DNA of 64,000 nt, taken from positions 4,643,190-4,707,189 of the forward strand of contig CM065311.1 in NCBI GenBank assembly GCA_033032175.1, written 5' to 3'. This document shows, piece after piece, positions 33,894-46,094 of this stretch. Source of the DNA: Saturnia japonica. Lineage: Eukaryota; Arthropoda; Insecta; Lepidoptera; Saturniidae. Under the pieces are notes generated by a model. The model worked only from the letters and a program-made list of their open reading frames with translations, was not told the origin of the DNA and did no database searches. Each line of letters opens with the position of its first letter. Position 1 is the first letter of the stretch. The translations under genes and the position numbers were made by a program.

Positions 33894-36800
33894 ATGATTT
33901 CTTATATTACATCATTTTTTAATTTTTTATTTACTCAAAACACCGAAGATAATGATGATGATAAAGAAAACTTTCTAGCTGAAAATCTTTTAGACTTAGA
34001 AGTGGAGCAGCAAACAATTAATTATGATAAAATTGAAGTTATAAAGGAATTACCAAGGAACACCGTTTGCTTTAAGCGTACAGGTAATTCTAATCATATG
34101 TTTCTAAACAAGTCTTGATAATGAAAATTAAACTTAAGCTCAAAATTTGTTTTAAAAAATCATTTTAGCTTGATATATGTGTCACTGGATAATTTTACAA
34201 ACCATTAGTTTATAAACAATGAAGTGAGATTGTAAACAGTCTGTAGATTTTTACTGGACACGAGAAAATTAGCTGTTGGAATACTCTAAGGGCGGCTTGA
34301 ACCAAATACTGTTTAAAATGATTTAAAATTCATTTAACTAAACATTTTTAACTTACTAAACGTTTTTAATTTAATGCATTTAGCATTGTCTTGTACCAAG
34401 CGTTTGAATTTTAATTTAGTAAATGTATTTATCATGTCGGCAAAGTAGTTTTGACGTTTCGTTTCTCGCTTGAGTAATAGTTAAACAAGAATTTTAATAA
34501 AACCTAAGTTCAATATCCAAACAGTATGCGTTAAAGAAACGTATTTCATATCGCGGTATGAACCAGAGATAAATGGTATGAACGTTTTGACATTTTGTAT
34601 TTGTATATTTTTTAGTTTTCACGCTCGTTTAAAATAAAGTGTGATAAATTGATAATTATCAATTAGTACTCACAGAGTACATTATACATACTGGATAGTT
34701 ACTGTGAAAGTGTGAATAGTGCCATTGTGTTGACTGTTTTTGTTTGCTGAATTGAACTTGTTTTTTATTTGTGTCTGCAATTCAACATGAGTTCGTTAAG
34801 CGATAAAACTTCTGGGCATCGTGCTAGAGCTCCGAATTTTACAAGAGAGGAACAGGAGTTGTTTACAAGGGTTATCGAACCCTATATGACTATAATCGAA
34901 TCAAAGAAAACAGATGTGATAAAACAAAGTGATAAGCAGCGATTATGGACTAAAATTACAGAGATATACAATGCAAACACTACCCAATGCTCTCGCCAAT
35001 AGACAACCTAATAAGCTGCTATAGAAATATGAAAACTAAAAAAAAAAACAACATCAGAAGCCAAGATGCTCTTAAAAGGTAACTTGTTAATTAAATATAT
35101 ATTTTACTCTTATCACCTTGTGGTTATTGGTTCTATTTAACAATATTGAAATGAAAAAAAACTGAACAACTGAACAAATTTTTCCAGATCCTACTAAAAC
35201 AGAAGCATGGTTGTAGCTATTGAGGACAATGGTAAAGATTGGTCATGCATAGCAGAAAAAATAACGTGCCAATGGATGTTTGCAAAATGGCAGTTGAAGG
35301 ACTTCAACAAAAAAATACAAAGATCAGATAACGAGCATAAAAAGCATGTTATGGGTACAGGTAATTCAAGTTCGTTTTTTTTTTAAATAATTTATACAAA
35401 TTTTACAAACTAGAGATCATAGGTCTAGGTGTGAATCAACTGGAGAATAAGAAAATAGCTTTATTATAGGTGGCATGCTGATAATTGTCTCTAAATCACT
35501 TTCATAATAAATATACTTATAAGTCAATCCTATGTATGTATGTATGGTAATTTTTCATAATTACAGGTGGTGGTCCTTCCACAAGTGACCATGATCCTTT
35601 CAAAGGATAAAAAAAATTATAGGACCTCAAATTGATGGTTTATATACACAATATGATGGAGATGCTAAGCTAATGAAGCAATACCAGGAAAGTATTTGAA
35701 AATGAAAGAGTTGAACCAGTTGAAAGAGACTTTATGAATAAATATGGTAAGGGTTATATGTTACTAAATTAGTTATAATATAAAAAATATTATTGGTAAC
35801 GAAAGTAATAAAGTATCTACTCAATTTGAATATGCAACTTATTTTATACTTTGTTGTTTGACCTGGAAATTGTTGCTGAGGACTATGTGACACACATACC
35901 AAAAACCCAATGTACACAAGTCATCGTTGAAAATAATGATCACTGTAAGATTGCAACATAATTTTTTTGAAAAAAAAACTAATTTGCATAAGCAACTATG
36001 TATATTTAAAAAAAACCATTGCCTAGAGATGATAAGAAAATGAATATGCCTACTATAATTATGTTGTTCATGTTTTAGGCAATATTTCACAAGAATACAT
36101 GGAACTACAAAAATGAATAGTAATAGGTCTTTATATTAAAAAAAAGTTGAGCTCTGCCTTAAATGTTGGTAAGTCAAATCATAGTGGGTCTAATTTATAT
36201 AAGGATTTTCATAAAATAATTTCTAATAAGTAACTATTCTTTTTTTAGAGAAAGCTGAGAAACCATCAAAAAGGAAACAAAATGTCAATGATAGTTTTTC
36301 TCGCCTCGCAGAAGAAAAAATTGAATTAATAAAACTAAATAAAGAGGTAGCATCAGAAGAGTTGAAAGAACGGAAATTGAGTGTCCAATTAAAGGAGATG
36401 GAGATTATCCATAAAAAAAAATTTATGAATTAGAAATACTAAAATTACCAAAAAGAAATTAAATTTAAAGAAGAAATGAGAAAAAGGAAGCCATACTTAT
36501 GGAATTTAAAATTAAAGCATTTTGATTTTATTAATAAATTTATTATATGTTTTTATTGCAGACTTTTATTTTCATATAAAATTATTATGCTTATTCTTAC
36601 AAACAGAAAATATTGATTATATGAAAAATTTATTTTTCTATTACTCCAATCTGAAACAATAATAGAATAGGATTGAAAGCAAAATAATTCGAATAGTATA
36701 TAAATCTACCAGTATATACATAAATGCACCATACAAGCATTATATAATGACAATTGGAAAAGTAATAAATGATATTAACAATTTTGATTAATAATGATAC

Positions 36801-39800
36801 CTAGAAAAATATTCTATGAGAATAGTGCGTTCTAAGTTGCGAGTACGTGCTGTGGCTGCATTGTAGGTCTATTTATTCTTATTTCTTCTTGCAGAGTAGG
36901 ATACTCTTCATCCTCTGGAGGAACATCTTCCCTTTGCTCAATCATAGGTTATGAAGCACAGCCGTTGCGATTATGATACCTAAATAAAAATATTTTTTCA
37001 TAATTCATTAATACATACTTATGTAATTGATTTTATTTATTAGGCAATTTAAACTATAAAAATATATTTTTTATGTATTGAGATACCTGGTATTCTGTGA
37101 AGATGAACACTTATTCCTCGAGAAAGGATTGGAAATCGTCTTTTCCATACACCAAAGGCTCTTTCCGCAACATTTCTTGTTTTGATATGAGATTCTTGGT
37201 TAAACATTCTGCCTTGATTGCATATGACCATCTGAAAGGGGGTGTATCATATATGTGTTTGGGCATAACCACTATCTCCAAGCAAGTGTTTATTAGGATA
37301 TTTTCCCTGAAAAATAATTGATGTTATTCCCTGAAGATATATTTTAAAATAAACCTAAAATGTTGATTTTATTGTAGTTATACCTGTATAAAGTTTCTCT
37401 TTATAGTAGAATTATCCCATATATAGGAATCATGAGCTGAACCATGCCATCTTGCAACTACATCCAGAAAGGACAGATCAGCAGCAACTACACCTGTGTG
37501 TTTATTGAAAAATAGCCCTTTCTGTTCCGAAATATTTCAGATTATTACCTAAATTTAAAGTACATACATTAGTATTTAAAAGCTTACAGTGAAGGTACAT
37601 AAACCATATAATATTAGACAAAGAAATTACCAGGTGACATTATTCTCACATGAGTACAATCAATTGCTCCAAGAGTCCGAGGAAATCTAGCTATATTATA
37701 AAATTCTACAGAAAAGTTTAGTCAGTTCTTCTGCAGTATTCGGAACTTTAAATATTTGGAATACAACGAAGCAATAGCATGTGTAACACGATGTACTATG
37801 TAGAGGCTGTAGACTCGTGTACACCAATCATGTCCCCAATGAAATCAGCTGACTGCCTGTAGCATAGTATCGTAACGTACATAATAATTGATTCATGGGT
37901 GAGATAGCGTTGTTTCTAGAACAAATAGTAACAAAACATGACAGGTAATTTGTACGCATGGGTTGTATGATAAATGCATCATCTTTGCAGATAGGAATCG
38001 AGCTAATTAACAAGTATGAAAGTTATAGTTATTTAAAACTTTACATACCTGTCTGTATTGCTAATCAATTCTGGTGTTATTTCTTGTAACAAATATGTAG
38101 CGGTACATTTGGTAAGGCGAAATCTCCTTATAAATTTTTCGTCAGAAAGACTTTCAAATAAATTGCTCCTTTCAAAAACTTGCCGCATAGGTCTGTTCAA
38201 AAACTGTATAATTTCTTCGTCGTCATCAGAGAAAAGCTGATCGGAATAACTCATGTTTATTTCGAAAAAATTTAACAAAAAAATAGTGAAATTACCCGCG
38301 ATGACAGTTCACTAAACGTGTTTAACTCAGCTAAACAGCGTCCAGAGCGTATTTAACTTTGACAGATCGGTAAACGTATTTAGCGCCTTAAAAGTGTTGG
38401 TAAAAGACGCTTGTTAGATTTAAATAAAAAATTTTGTTTAAATAAAACTTAAACACAATTAAGACAGTTGGTTCAAGCCGCCCTAAGTTCGCAAGACATA
38501 ACCTCAATTTAACTCAACCGAACTTATTAGTGTCTGTTCATAATCTACCAGCAGTTTACAATCTCAGTAGATTGTTTATAAACTAATGCTTTATCCAATA
38601 ATCCAGTTATTAGGGTAGCCCATAAAAATTATAATTTGTTTTGCTTCTCACTTGAAAATATGTTAGTAATTTACCATGTTTTAAGAATTCGCATCAAAAA
38701 TCCACACGGAAAAAAGGTTTTTTTTTGTCACGTATTTTTGGTTTACGATTGACATAAAAATATAATAATTCTGAAATTTTTAAGTTGATATTTCATTTGT
38801 AATTTTCAGGAGTCATAACTTTTATGGATGAAAATACCATCCTTTTAGATGGCTACTTCTACTTTGATGCATTATCATGCTCCATAGATCTAAGGTTAAA
38901 TGATAAAGTTTTATACTTGGGTTATAAAAACTCAAATAATTCTGTAGTCATTGTAAGGATTTTAGAAAATCAGGGAACAAATTGGGGTGATGAGAACTTT
39001 GAAGAAAACGTGGAAGAAAATAACTATGAAATTATTGAACATGTCATTGTTGGAGAAGTTGAGTATAGAAAGAATAGATTTGTTTATATGAAAGATAAAG
39101 GCTTTAAGTTTTGTTTGGATGAAGTTGAAGCAACAATTGTTCCTATAAAAGGTGACTGGCTTGAATTAAATTGCAGAGTTCAGTGGGATGAGGAGAAGCC
39201 ATTAGATGTTTCTGCAGCTCAGGTACTAGACTTAACTCAGTACATGATTCACACTCATTATACATTTTAATCATTAGTGAAAATTCTGTAATATTGATAT
39301 CTATATTAAAAGTTTAGTAATAATAAATAATGAAGTACATATTTAACTAAGTTCCTACACATTTTCATACTAGTTTATCGGTAGATCATATTTTTTTAAA
39401 GTAGGTATTTGATATTAAATTCTCAACAGAAACCTAACCTTATAAGAAGTAAGTATTATTATAAATAATGTCAAGCCAAAAATAATAAATAGGAGCAAAA
39501 TAATTCAACGCTCAATAAAGACTGTAATGTTGCCGCTAACACTGCGTGCGGCTCTCATGCAGTCTTGCCTAACGCGAAAGGGATACATGGCCGTTTCGTG
39601 CACTATTCAAATTGTTAAATATCGGTTGATAAATAATCGGCGATTCCGATATATCGTATTGGTATCGTTGCATCCCAAATATTTACCAATGAGTATAATA
39701 TTATTTTTTCTATGTATATCTTTCTAGGTATTAAAAGTAATTTCTATGAGACCTCTGAGAAGTAGAATTAAAACTGCCATTGTCACAGAGTGTTTTGGAG

Positions 39801-42800
39801 ACTACGGCACTTGTGATAGAATAATTTACTTCAATAAACAGTGTTTGCAAGATGGTACATCACCATCTATTGGGTCTAAGGTATAATCGATTTTCTTAAT
39901 TTTACTACAAAATTTATAACAAAGTCATTTATAATAAATTTGTGTATGTAAATGATACAATTTTTAAACCAAATGGTTGTAATAAATTGTAAATAAAGAA
40001 CACTATCTTTACTTGTACTTATGTTAATTCCTATAGATTTATTTTAATTTAATTACCATATTTCGCAGGTTATGATAGAAGCAATTGAAAGTAATCAAGG
40101 GGCATGTACATGGAGAGCAACAAAGTTATGTACAATAGAAAGTAATGAGTCTGAAAAGTTCATGTCGAATGATACATCTTCGCAAGATGCTACAAGTTTG
40201 CTTATTGAAATGGAACATAATATTGATGTCACATATCCTTTACAATTCGATGCAGTTAATATAAATGAAACTGCTACAATTGATTTGAATATAACAAATA
40301 ACAGTGATCAAACACATGTTATAAATAAATGGATAGTTCTTAGTAAAAGAAAGGATTCACAAATTAATATTAATCCTGTTTTAGTAAGACCTAGAAAATT
40401 ATATCCAAAACAAAAAATATCTTTTGTAATCACATGCCAACCAAAATTTTTCGGTAATAGTAAAGAGCATTTAATTATAATGTTTAAAGGATTTCAAGTA
40501 AATAGAATTGTTATAATAAATATCGTAAATAATAATGTCGTAAATAATTCAATATTCGATAATAGATTATCAGAGTATGAGAAAATAAAAAAAATGAAAG
40601 AAATACGAAACAGAGATAATTCATTTATACCTGGAGTCAGGCCAACAAAACCTCCAGCATTTGTTCCTATAAAGCTTGGATTATATCCAATTCCAGATAA
40701 AGTTTGGTCTATTGTATTAGGTGATTCTGAGCAGACAGTGTACTGTCCTGAATATGATAAAATTCTGTGTAGAATTGAAAGCAATTTTCCTTGTTTATTG
40801 AAAGCTTTAAATATTAGTAATTTTGTTGATAGATGGCATACATTACTGTATATGGAAGAGATCCAAAGTGATATAAATATGAGAGCATTTGACGTACCAA
40901 AAGTATTTTTAATAAGATGTAATGAATACTTAGCTCTTGAAATAAACGGATTATCTGAAAGGCGACCCTCTATAATCAAAGGAGACAGAGCAGTTGTTAA
41001 AGATATTTTGGATAATACTGTACAGCAATATGAAGGATTTGTCCATATGATTAAAGGAAATTTAGTATTAATGAAATTTCACCAAGCTTTTTACGAATCA
41101 TATTCAGGGTGTGATGTATCAATAGAATTTCATAATAGTAGGACATCTTTTAGACGATCTCATCAAGCTGTAAATTTGGCTATTTCCAATTTGGGTATTG
41201 ATGTCTTGTTTCCATCCCGCATTTTATCGCGACCTCATCAGATTCCAACAGAAAAAATAGAGCCCATTCAATGGTACAATAATAGACTAAATGCTGAACA
41301 AAAAACAGCAATTTCTAATATTCTACTGGGTGAATGTCGTCCTATGCCATACTGTATTTATGGACCACCAGGTACTGGAAAAACTATGACAGTAATTGAG
41401 ACAATTCTCCAAATATCAACTCTCCTTCCAGATAGCAGACTTCTCATAGCTACACCTTCAAACAGCGCTGCTAACTTAATTACAGAGAGGCTTATACAAT
41501 ATAGACATATTTTTCCTAATTCGATTATTCGACTTATTGCAAACCATTTGGTTGAAACCAATAGCATTCCTGATGCTATTAAACCATTCTGTGCAACACT
41601 CGATATTGGTGTAGAACACTCAAAAGAATCACGACACATTGTTAAGAATGAGATTAACTTAAATTGCCAAAAGTCCTTCATTGGCAGACATCGTATTACT
41701 ATTGGTACTTGTAATTGTCTTGGGTTATTAGCACAGATGGGTTTCCCTCGTGGTCATTTTACTCATATTATAGTAGATGAAGCTGGACAGGCTACTGAAC
41801 CTGAAATACTGATACCTTTAAACTTTATTGATAAAGAAAACGGACAAATTATCCTTGCTGGTGATCCTATGCAGTTAGGCCCAGTTATAATGTCAAAATA
41901 TTGTAAGGATTTTGGAATGGATGAATCATATTTTTCAAGAGTTATTCAAACTTTTCCATATCAAAAAGACTATGACGCTTATGAAAGCGGCTTTAACAAT
42001 AAGTTAATCACAAGATTAAAAGATAATTACAGATCACTTCAAGAGGTTTTGAATTTGCCAAGTTCAATGTTTTATGATGCTTCACTTGTTGCTAAAATAG
42101 ATAGAAACCAGTCATGGATACAAACAATTATAAATATTTTATGTGAAATATTTGAGTCCTGTAATTCAAGTACTGGTGGAATTTACGTGTATGGCATTAG
42201 AGGCTGCAATGCTAGAGCAGAAGATAGTCCTTCCTGGTATAATCCTCAAGAGGCTTCAATGGTAGCCTTGACAACATGTAAACTTTATAAGAAAAATGTT
42301 TCTGAAAATGATATTGGTATAATTACTCCATATATTGCACAGGTAATTAGTTATAATAGTATAATTAAAAAACAAATTATGCATAATTTACAAATGACAT
42401 TTTAAGTTCAGTTTGTGACACCTAGCTTTTTTCAAATTAATAGGTAAGCAAGAATATTGTCTTCTATTGACGGATAACTTTGTTTCAGGTGAAATATATA
42501 CGTGTACTATTCGAAGCTATGGGATTACCTATGCCAAAGGTTGGTTCAGTTGAAGAATTCCAAGGCCAAGAAAAACCAATAATTATTATTTCCACAGTGA
42601 GATCAACCGAAATACATTTACTTGATGACCAAAAAAATACTTTGGGTTTTGTTAAAAATTCAAAAAGAATGAATGTAGCATTAACTAGAGCTCAAGTTGC
42701 GGTACTTTTATTTTGTGATCCACATCTTTTGAGTTCAGATCCATTATGGAAAAAAGTTATTGATCACGCTGTAAAAGAAGATAAATATATAGGATGTGAT

Positions 42801-42827
42801 TTACCAAACAATATTATCAATGAATAA
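33894..42827 (+). CDS. armi: Armitage/MOV10L1-type RNA helicase, piRNA biogenesis
   Basis: Five exons: 33894..34083, 38810..39222, 39728..39880, 40069..42342 and 42489..42827. All are GT/AG with consistent phases, giving about 1122 aa (fly Armi about 1270, human MOV10L1 about 1210). Superfamily 1 Upf1-like motifs: Walker A GPPGTGKT (aa 684-691), DEAGQ (822-826), GDPMQLGP (850-857), 'KDNYRS', GSVEEFQGQE (1029-1038) and MNVALTRAQ (1071-1079). The N-terminal region with 'VMIEAIESNQGACTWRATKL' and the beta-rich middle fit MOV10L1/Armi rather than Upf1 or MOV10. In flies and silkworm the protein feeds piRNA precursors to Zucchini at the mitochondrial surface; the hydrophobic start (MISYITSFFNFLF) may help anchoring. 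Intron 1 (4.7 kb) is mostly a Harbinger transposon. The start was chosen as the only ATG before a conserved phase-1 donor. Confidence 0.92.
34787..36525 (+). pseudogene. Harbinger Myb-like gene, copy 2, frameshifted
   Basis: Same six-exon structure as 29302-31056, but one-base losses break exon 1 (near 34997), exon 2 (35206, 35260) and later exons. Most differences are single missing bases, so sequencing error is as likely as decay. Confidence 0.75.
36788..38254 (-). pseudogene. Harbinger DDE nuclease/transposase (HARBI1-like), full length but frameshifted
   Basis: Exons on the minus strand: first complement(38049..38254), starting MSYSDQLFSDDDEE with the 'FIRRFRLTKCTATYLLQEI' helical region, then about 37800-38013 ('MNQLLCTLRYYATGSQ'), about 37631-37800 ('PRTLGAIDCTHVRIMSPG', first catalytic Asp), complement(37384..37493) ('LDVVARWHGSAHDSYIW', second Asp), then the two exons seen also in copy 1 with 'ERAFGVWKRRF' (Glu). 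This is the DDE_4 nuclease order. Several frameshifts fall in 36800-37800. It would cut at the TIRs together with the Myb-like partner. Confidence 0.75.
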
Positions 42828-42828
42828 A
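42823..42828 (+). terminator. AATAAA overlapping the armi stop codon
   Basis: The TAA stop (42825-42827) lies inside AATAAA. If used, the 3' UTR would be only a few tens of bases. No second AATAAA follows within the next 100 bp, although other signals are possible. Confidence 0.4.
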
Positions 42829-43605
42829 TACAAATAATTAGTAATTAATGCCTTTATTTAAACGGCCTGAAAGAACCTGGCATACTTTGAAGTTTATGAA
42901 ATCAGTCCTCGAACAATTCGTGTCAATCATTTTTTTACCTGTATATTAGCTCGGCATATTGATGGATCTGTTCCTGATGGTAAGCACATCACCATCCAAA
43001 AACAACGGCGAGCATCTAGAGATCCAAATCCATCGGCGGCCACGGCTGTAATGCCGGCCTGCAAATTATTGAATATCGAGAATAAATAGCTATTTTTGTT
43101 ATTTAAATAGCTTTTTTCTACTGCAGAAATACGGTAAAAGTTTTTTATTCGCGGGGTCGTGAAAATTAATAGCTTTGTATAATTCTCAAAATCATACCTA
43201 GGTTGTTTCGAAAATTGTTAAGTCACAGAGTAAATACTATCTTTTTTTCTTGGAACTATTTTGAATTGATAGCTAATTTCAAGACAAATAATTCTTTGGT
43301 GAAAACCATCGGCCACATTTATGTGTAGTTATTAAAAACAAAAAAAAAAGAATTTAAAGATTGTGTCACTCTTCTTTTGTTTGCAACTATGAACGGCTCG
43401 CGGGAAGCTTTCCCTGCTATGATTTTTTTAATGATTGTAAACGAGGGTTAACCTTCAAGGAACCTCACGAAAATATACAAGGTGCATTTGGGGAGCCTGC
43501 TCCTGCGTTAGCAACAATTATTAGTTTCGTGAATTTGAACGTAGTCGAGACAACATTAACGATGACTCCAGACCCTTATTTTTATATACGTGGAGAATCC
43601 CATCA
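42829..43605. other. Intergenic between armi and the R1 fragment
   Basis: AT-rich with a short degenerate repeat-like stretch at 42850-43060 ('GATGGTAAGCACATCACCAT'). No gene seen. Confidence 0.4.
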
Positions 43606-44690
43606 TGGGTACACACCCGCCCGGGGGGACGAGTGGTTATGTGAGACTCCTACTCACTAAAACTCCACGGTGTACCATCCGCCGCCATACAGGGGTGACA
43701 CGGGAACTGCGGTGGCATACAGCCGCGTCGCCCCGGCGGCCGGCCCGGCTAAACCGGGCCCCGGCCTAAGTAGGAGACAACTCAGTACACCCTAGCCGTC
43801 TCCTCCGTCCGACGAACCTGTGCAATGAAGAGACTGGGCCCCCGACCCGTCTCTGGTTCGGCTAGGGTGGCGCGAGTTGGCGGATAAACCGCCTCCTCCT
43901 GCCACCCGTTCGTCTTTGGCGGAGAGGGCCGCATAAGGGGTCGCCCTCGCGAACCCTCTCCGCGGCCTCCTTCTGCAAGATGACGTCTTCACAGAAGGAG
44001 GCCATCGCCGTCCATGCCCTCTCGCTGCCGAGCATGGCTTTCACCACACTCGGCAGCGAGAGGTCCGCTCCAACAGCTACGGTCAGAGTGCGGCGCTGTT
44101 CCTCCCACGCAGCACACTCGGAGAGAGTGTGCTGCGCCGTGTCCTCTACAGCTCCGCACTCATGGCATGTAGTGTTGGGCTCCCTCCTGGCTATCTTGTG
44201 CAGGTACCATCCGAAACAACCGTGTCCGGACAGTACCTACACAAGTCTGAATGTCAGGGAGCCACGCTCCCTGCTATACCACTCTCGGAGGACTGGGCGG
44301 ATGGCGTCTATGGTATAACGTCCATAGCGTGCATCCGCCAGGTCCTCCCAACGCCGGAGCACCTCTTCCTGCGCTCTCTGCCTGATAAGGCTAACCTCTG
44401 TGGGAGCCGCAGGCTCCCCACTTTCCTCCCTCGCCGCCGTAAACCGATATACGGAGGCGAGCACTTCCGCCTCCAGCTCCCACGGTGGGGAGCCGGCAAG
44501 AACAAAAGCCGCCCCCGCGGACCACCCTTAGCGCCACGACACGCTGCGCAGCGCGCAAGACACGTTTATTGTGGGCACTGAGTGCGGTCACCCAAATCGG
44601 TGCCCCGTAGACGGCCATGCTCCTGACGACCCCCGCATACAAACGGCGGCAGCTCGAGCCTGGCCCTCCCGAATTCGGGAGGAGCGATTA
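43606..44690 (-). pseudogene. R1-clade LINE 3' fragment (RT end and Cys finger)
   Basis: GC-rich minus-strand fragment, 5'-truncated near 44690. Readable pieces: 'GVVRSMAVYGAPIWVTAL', 'RYGRYTIDAIRPVLREWY', 'GSLTFRLVQVLSGHGCFG' and a C-terminal finger 'CHECGAVEDTAQHTLSEC'. The order matches the end of the R1 ORF2 at 12.9-14.6 kb. The 3' UTR words 'ACTAAAA(C)TCCACGGTGT' are also shared. Several frameshifts. Confidence 0.7.
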
Positions 44691-44939
44691 CCCCAGACCC
44701 GGCCGACTTATAACTGTTTTATGTAACTCAAGAAAATGTTATCTGGGTAGAGTTGCTATAGTGGGAGAATAGAAACATTACACATTGAGGATTCAGGCTG
44801 AACTGATGACTGGATCACAGGCAGTTCCCGCCATCTGCACATGAACACCATAGCTTGCTTCGCGATGGATACCACATTCATCGAAGAGCAAAAATCCCGT
44901 CGTGTTGATTTATTTATGCCTGAAAAGTTTGAAGGAAGA

Positions 44940-45330
44940 ACTTAGCAAAACGTATCCTACATCCTGACAACTTACGAAACTTGGATCTATAGCTACGATC
45001 CTTTCACGAAGCAACAATCTACGCAATGGGTATTTGAAGGAGACGAGTTGCCCACAAAAGTTGTTCACGGTCGGAGCGTTCAATAATAATTAAAAATTAA
45101 ATGATAGCATTTGTTTTCGATGCAGTGGACCAGTAGCAGTTGAATAGCGAGCGACCAAGGAGCGGTGTCCATGGCATTCTTTTTCACCAACATAACGCGC
45201 CCGCTCACACAGCTGCTAGAACCATGCACTATTTGAATACTTTGAGGGTACAAATGTTACCCCACCCACCGTACAGCCCAGATTTATCTCCATGCGATTT
45301 TTTTTATTTCCTACGTTAAAAATGTACTTA
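44940..45330 (+). pseudogene. Mariner-type transposase relic
   Basis: Frameshifted text: a 'TYETWIYSYDP'-like start near 44970 (first catalytic Asp replaced or lost), 'QWVFEGDELPTKVVHGRS' at about 45025, then an 'HNARPHTA'-like segment and '[18 protein letters not shown]' at about 45255-45310, the last a hallmark of mariner DDD transposases. Different lineage from the element at 60.8 kb. Confidence 0.65.
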
Positions 45331-45544
45331 CATGATCCGTCATAGTAACTCACTTTTGGTTTGTCGCGTTTCGAAATCAGCCATTGTATGTATAACCAGC
45401 TGCTGAGAGACTCGCAGGCCGGTATGATAGCAACGACCGGTAATGAATAAAACTGCATCTTTCGGTTGTCACCGTTGTTTTTGAATTGTAGTTTACTTAC
45501 CACAGTGGTACAGTAGTACAATAATGGTAGTGCTATAATTCTGT

Positions 45545-45725
45545 CACTCGGCATGCAAAAACAATATACTTAAATATCGAAAATTGTAATTTGACCTTCA
45601 AGCTTTAACTACCAATAACTCTGGCCAGATGGATTACCTTGGAATACTATCGCAGGGTTAAGGGCAGCCCCCTCCCCCCTCCCATTCCCTCCGCGTGCCG
45701 ACGATTCTAAATTTTAACTAATAAA
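45545..45725 (+). repeat. Dispersed repeat D, copy 3
   Basis: 'CAATAACTCTGGCCAG', 'GGATTACCTTGGAATAC', 'TTAAGGGCAGCCCCCTCC' and 'CCGCGTGCCGACGATTC' in the same order as the two units at 4978-5275. Confidence 0.5.
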
Positions 45726-46094
45726 AATAATGTAAGAACCTTAGACCAAGAGAATATAAAAAAGCATAGATTTATAGTGTCACAAGTCTATGTTGGCAGT
45801 TTAAATTCGAGGAACTAAAGCGGCCCTCTTGCATTGTCTCAGCAAAATGAATATTATAAATTTGTACTAAGTAAATATTCTTGTGTATTTATTTCGTATA
45901 GAAATTATTCTGGTGGTGACAATGTAAATTTATTTTAGGTACCCCACAGACCAAGGAATAGATCTAAGAGGTAACCGGACCTACTTATAAACAGCGTGCG
46001 TAGTCAAGGTTCAATGTTTAAATTCCCTAAAAATCTTGCTCAAATTCTTTTTTTCTCAAATCAAATTCTTTTTGCTCAAAGACCAAAGTCCTGA

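Larger units (their letters stand above)
32241..37372 (+). repeat. Tandem segmental duplication, copy 2
   Basis: Up to about 34200 it differs from copy 1 by only a few substitutions. From about 34230 to 37370 it carries dozens of one-base losses relative to copy 1, which break the Myb-like and transposase frames. Beyond 37372 the sequence continues into the rest of the Harbinger and armi. Confidence 0.9.
34290..38483. mobile_element. PIF/Harbinger transposon, complete ends, inside armi intron 1
   Basis: 4194 bp. Left terminus GGGCGGCTTGAACCAAATAC, right terminus (reverse complement) GGGCGGCTTGAACCAACTGT; 17 of 20 positions match. Both ends are flanked by TAA (34287-34289 and 38484-38486), the TWA duplication typical of the superfamily. 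It has two convergent genes, Myb-like (plus) and DDE nuclease (minus). It is inserted in the loop of an older inverted repeat. The coding sequence is damaged by small deletions that copy 1 does not have. Confidence 0.85.
34183..38612. repeat. Inverted arms in armi intron 1 flanking the Harbinger
   Basis: Arm 34183-34260 and the reverse complement of about 38535-38612 share an 18-mer ('CATTAGTTTATAAACAAT'), then 'TGAGATTGTAAAC', a TGTAGATT/GGTAGATT block and 'GGACAC'/'AGACAC'. With the Harbinger removed they face each other across about 70 bp, like a foldback MITE into which the Harbinger jumped. Confidence 0.55.

Noticed and set aside
40494..40979. 161-codon minus-strand frame
   Set aside because: Shadow of armi exon 4, which has helicase motifs in the plus strand.
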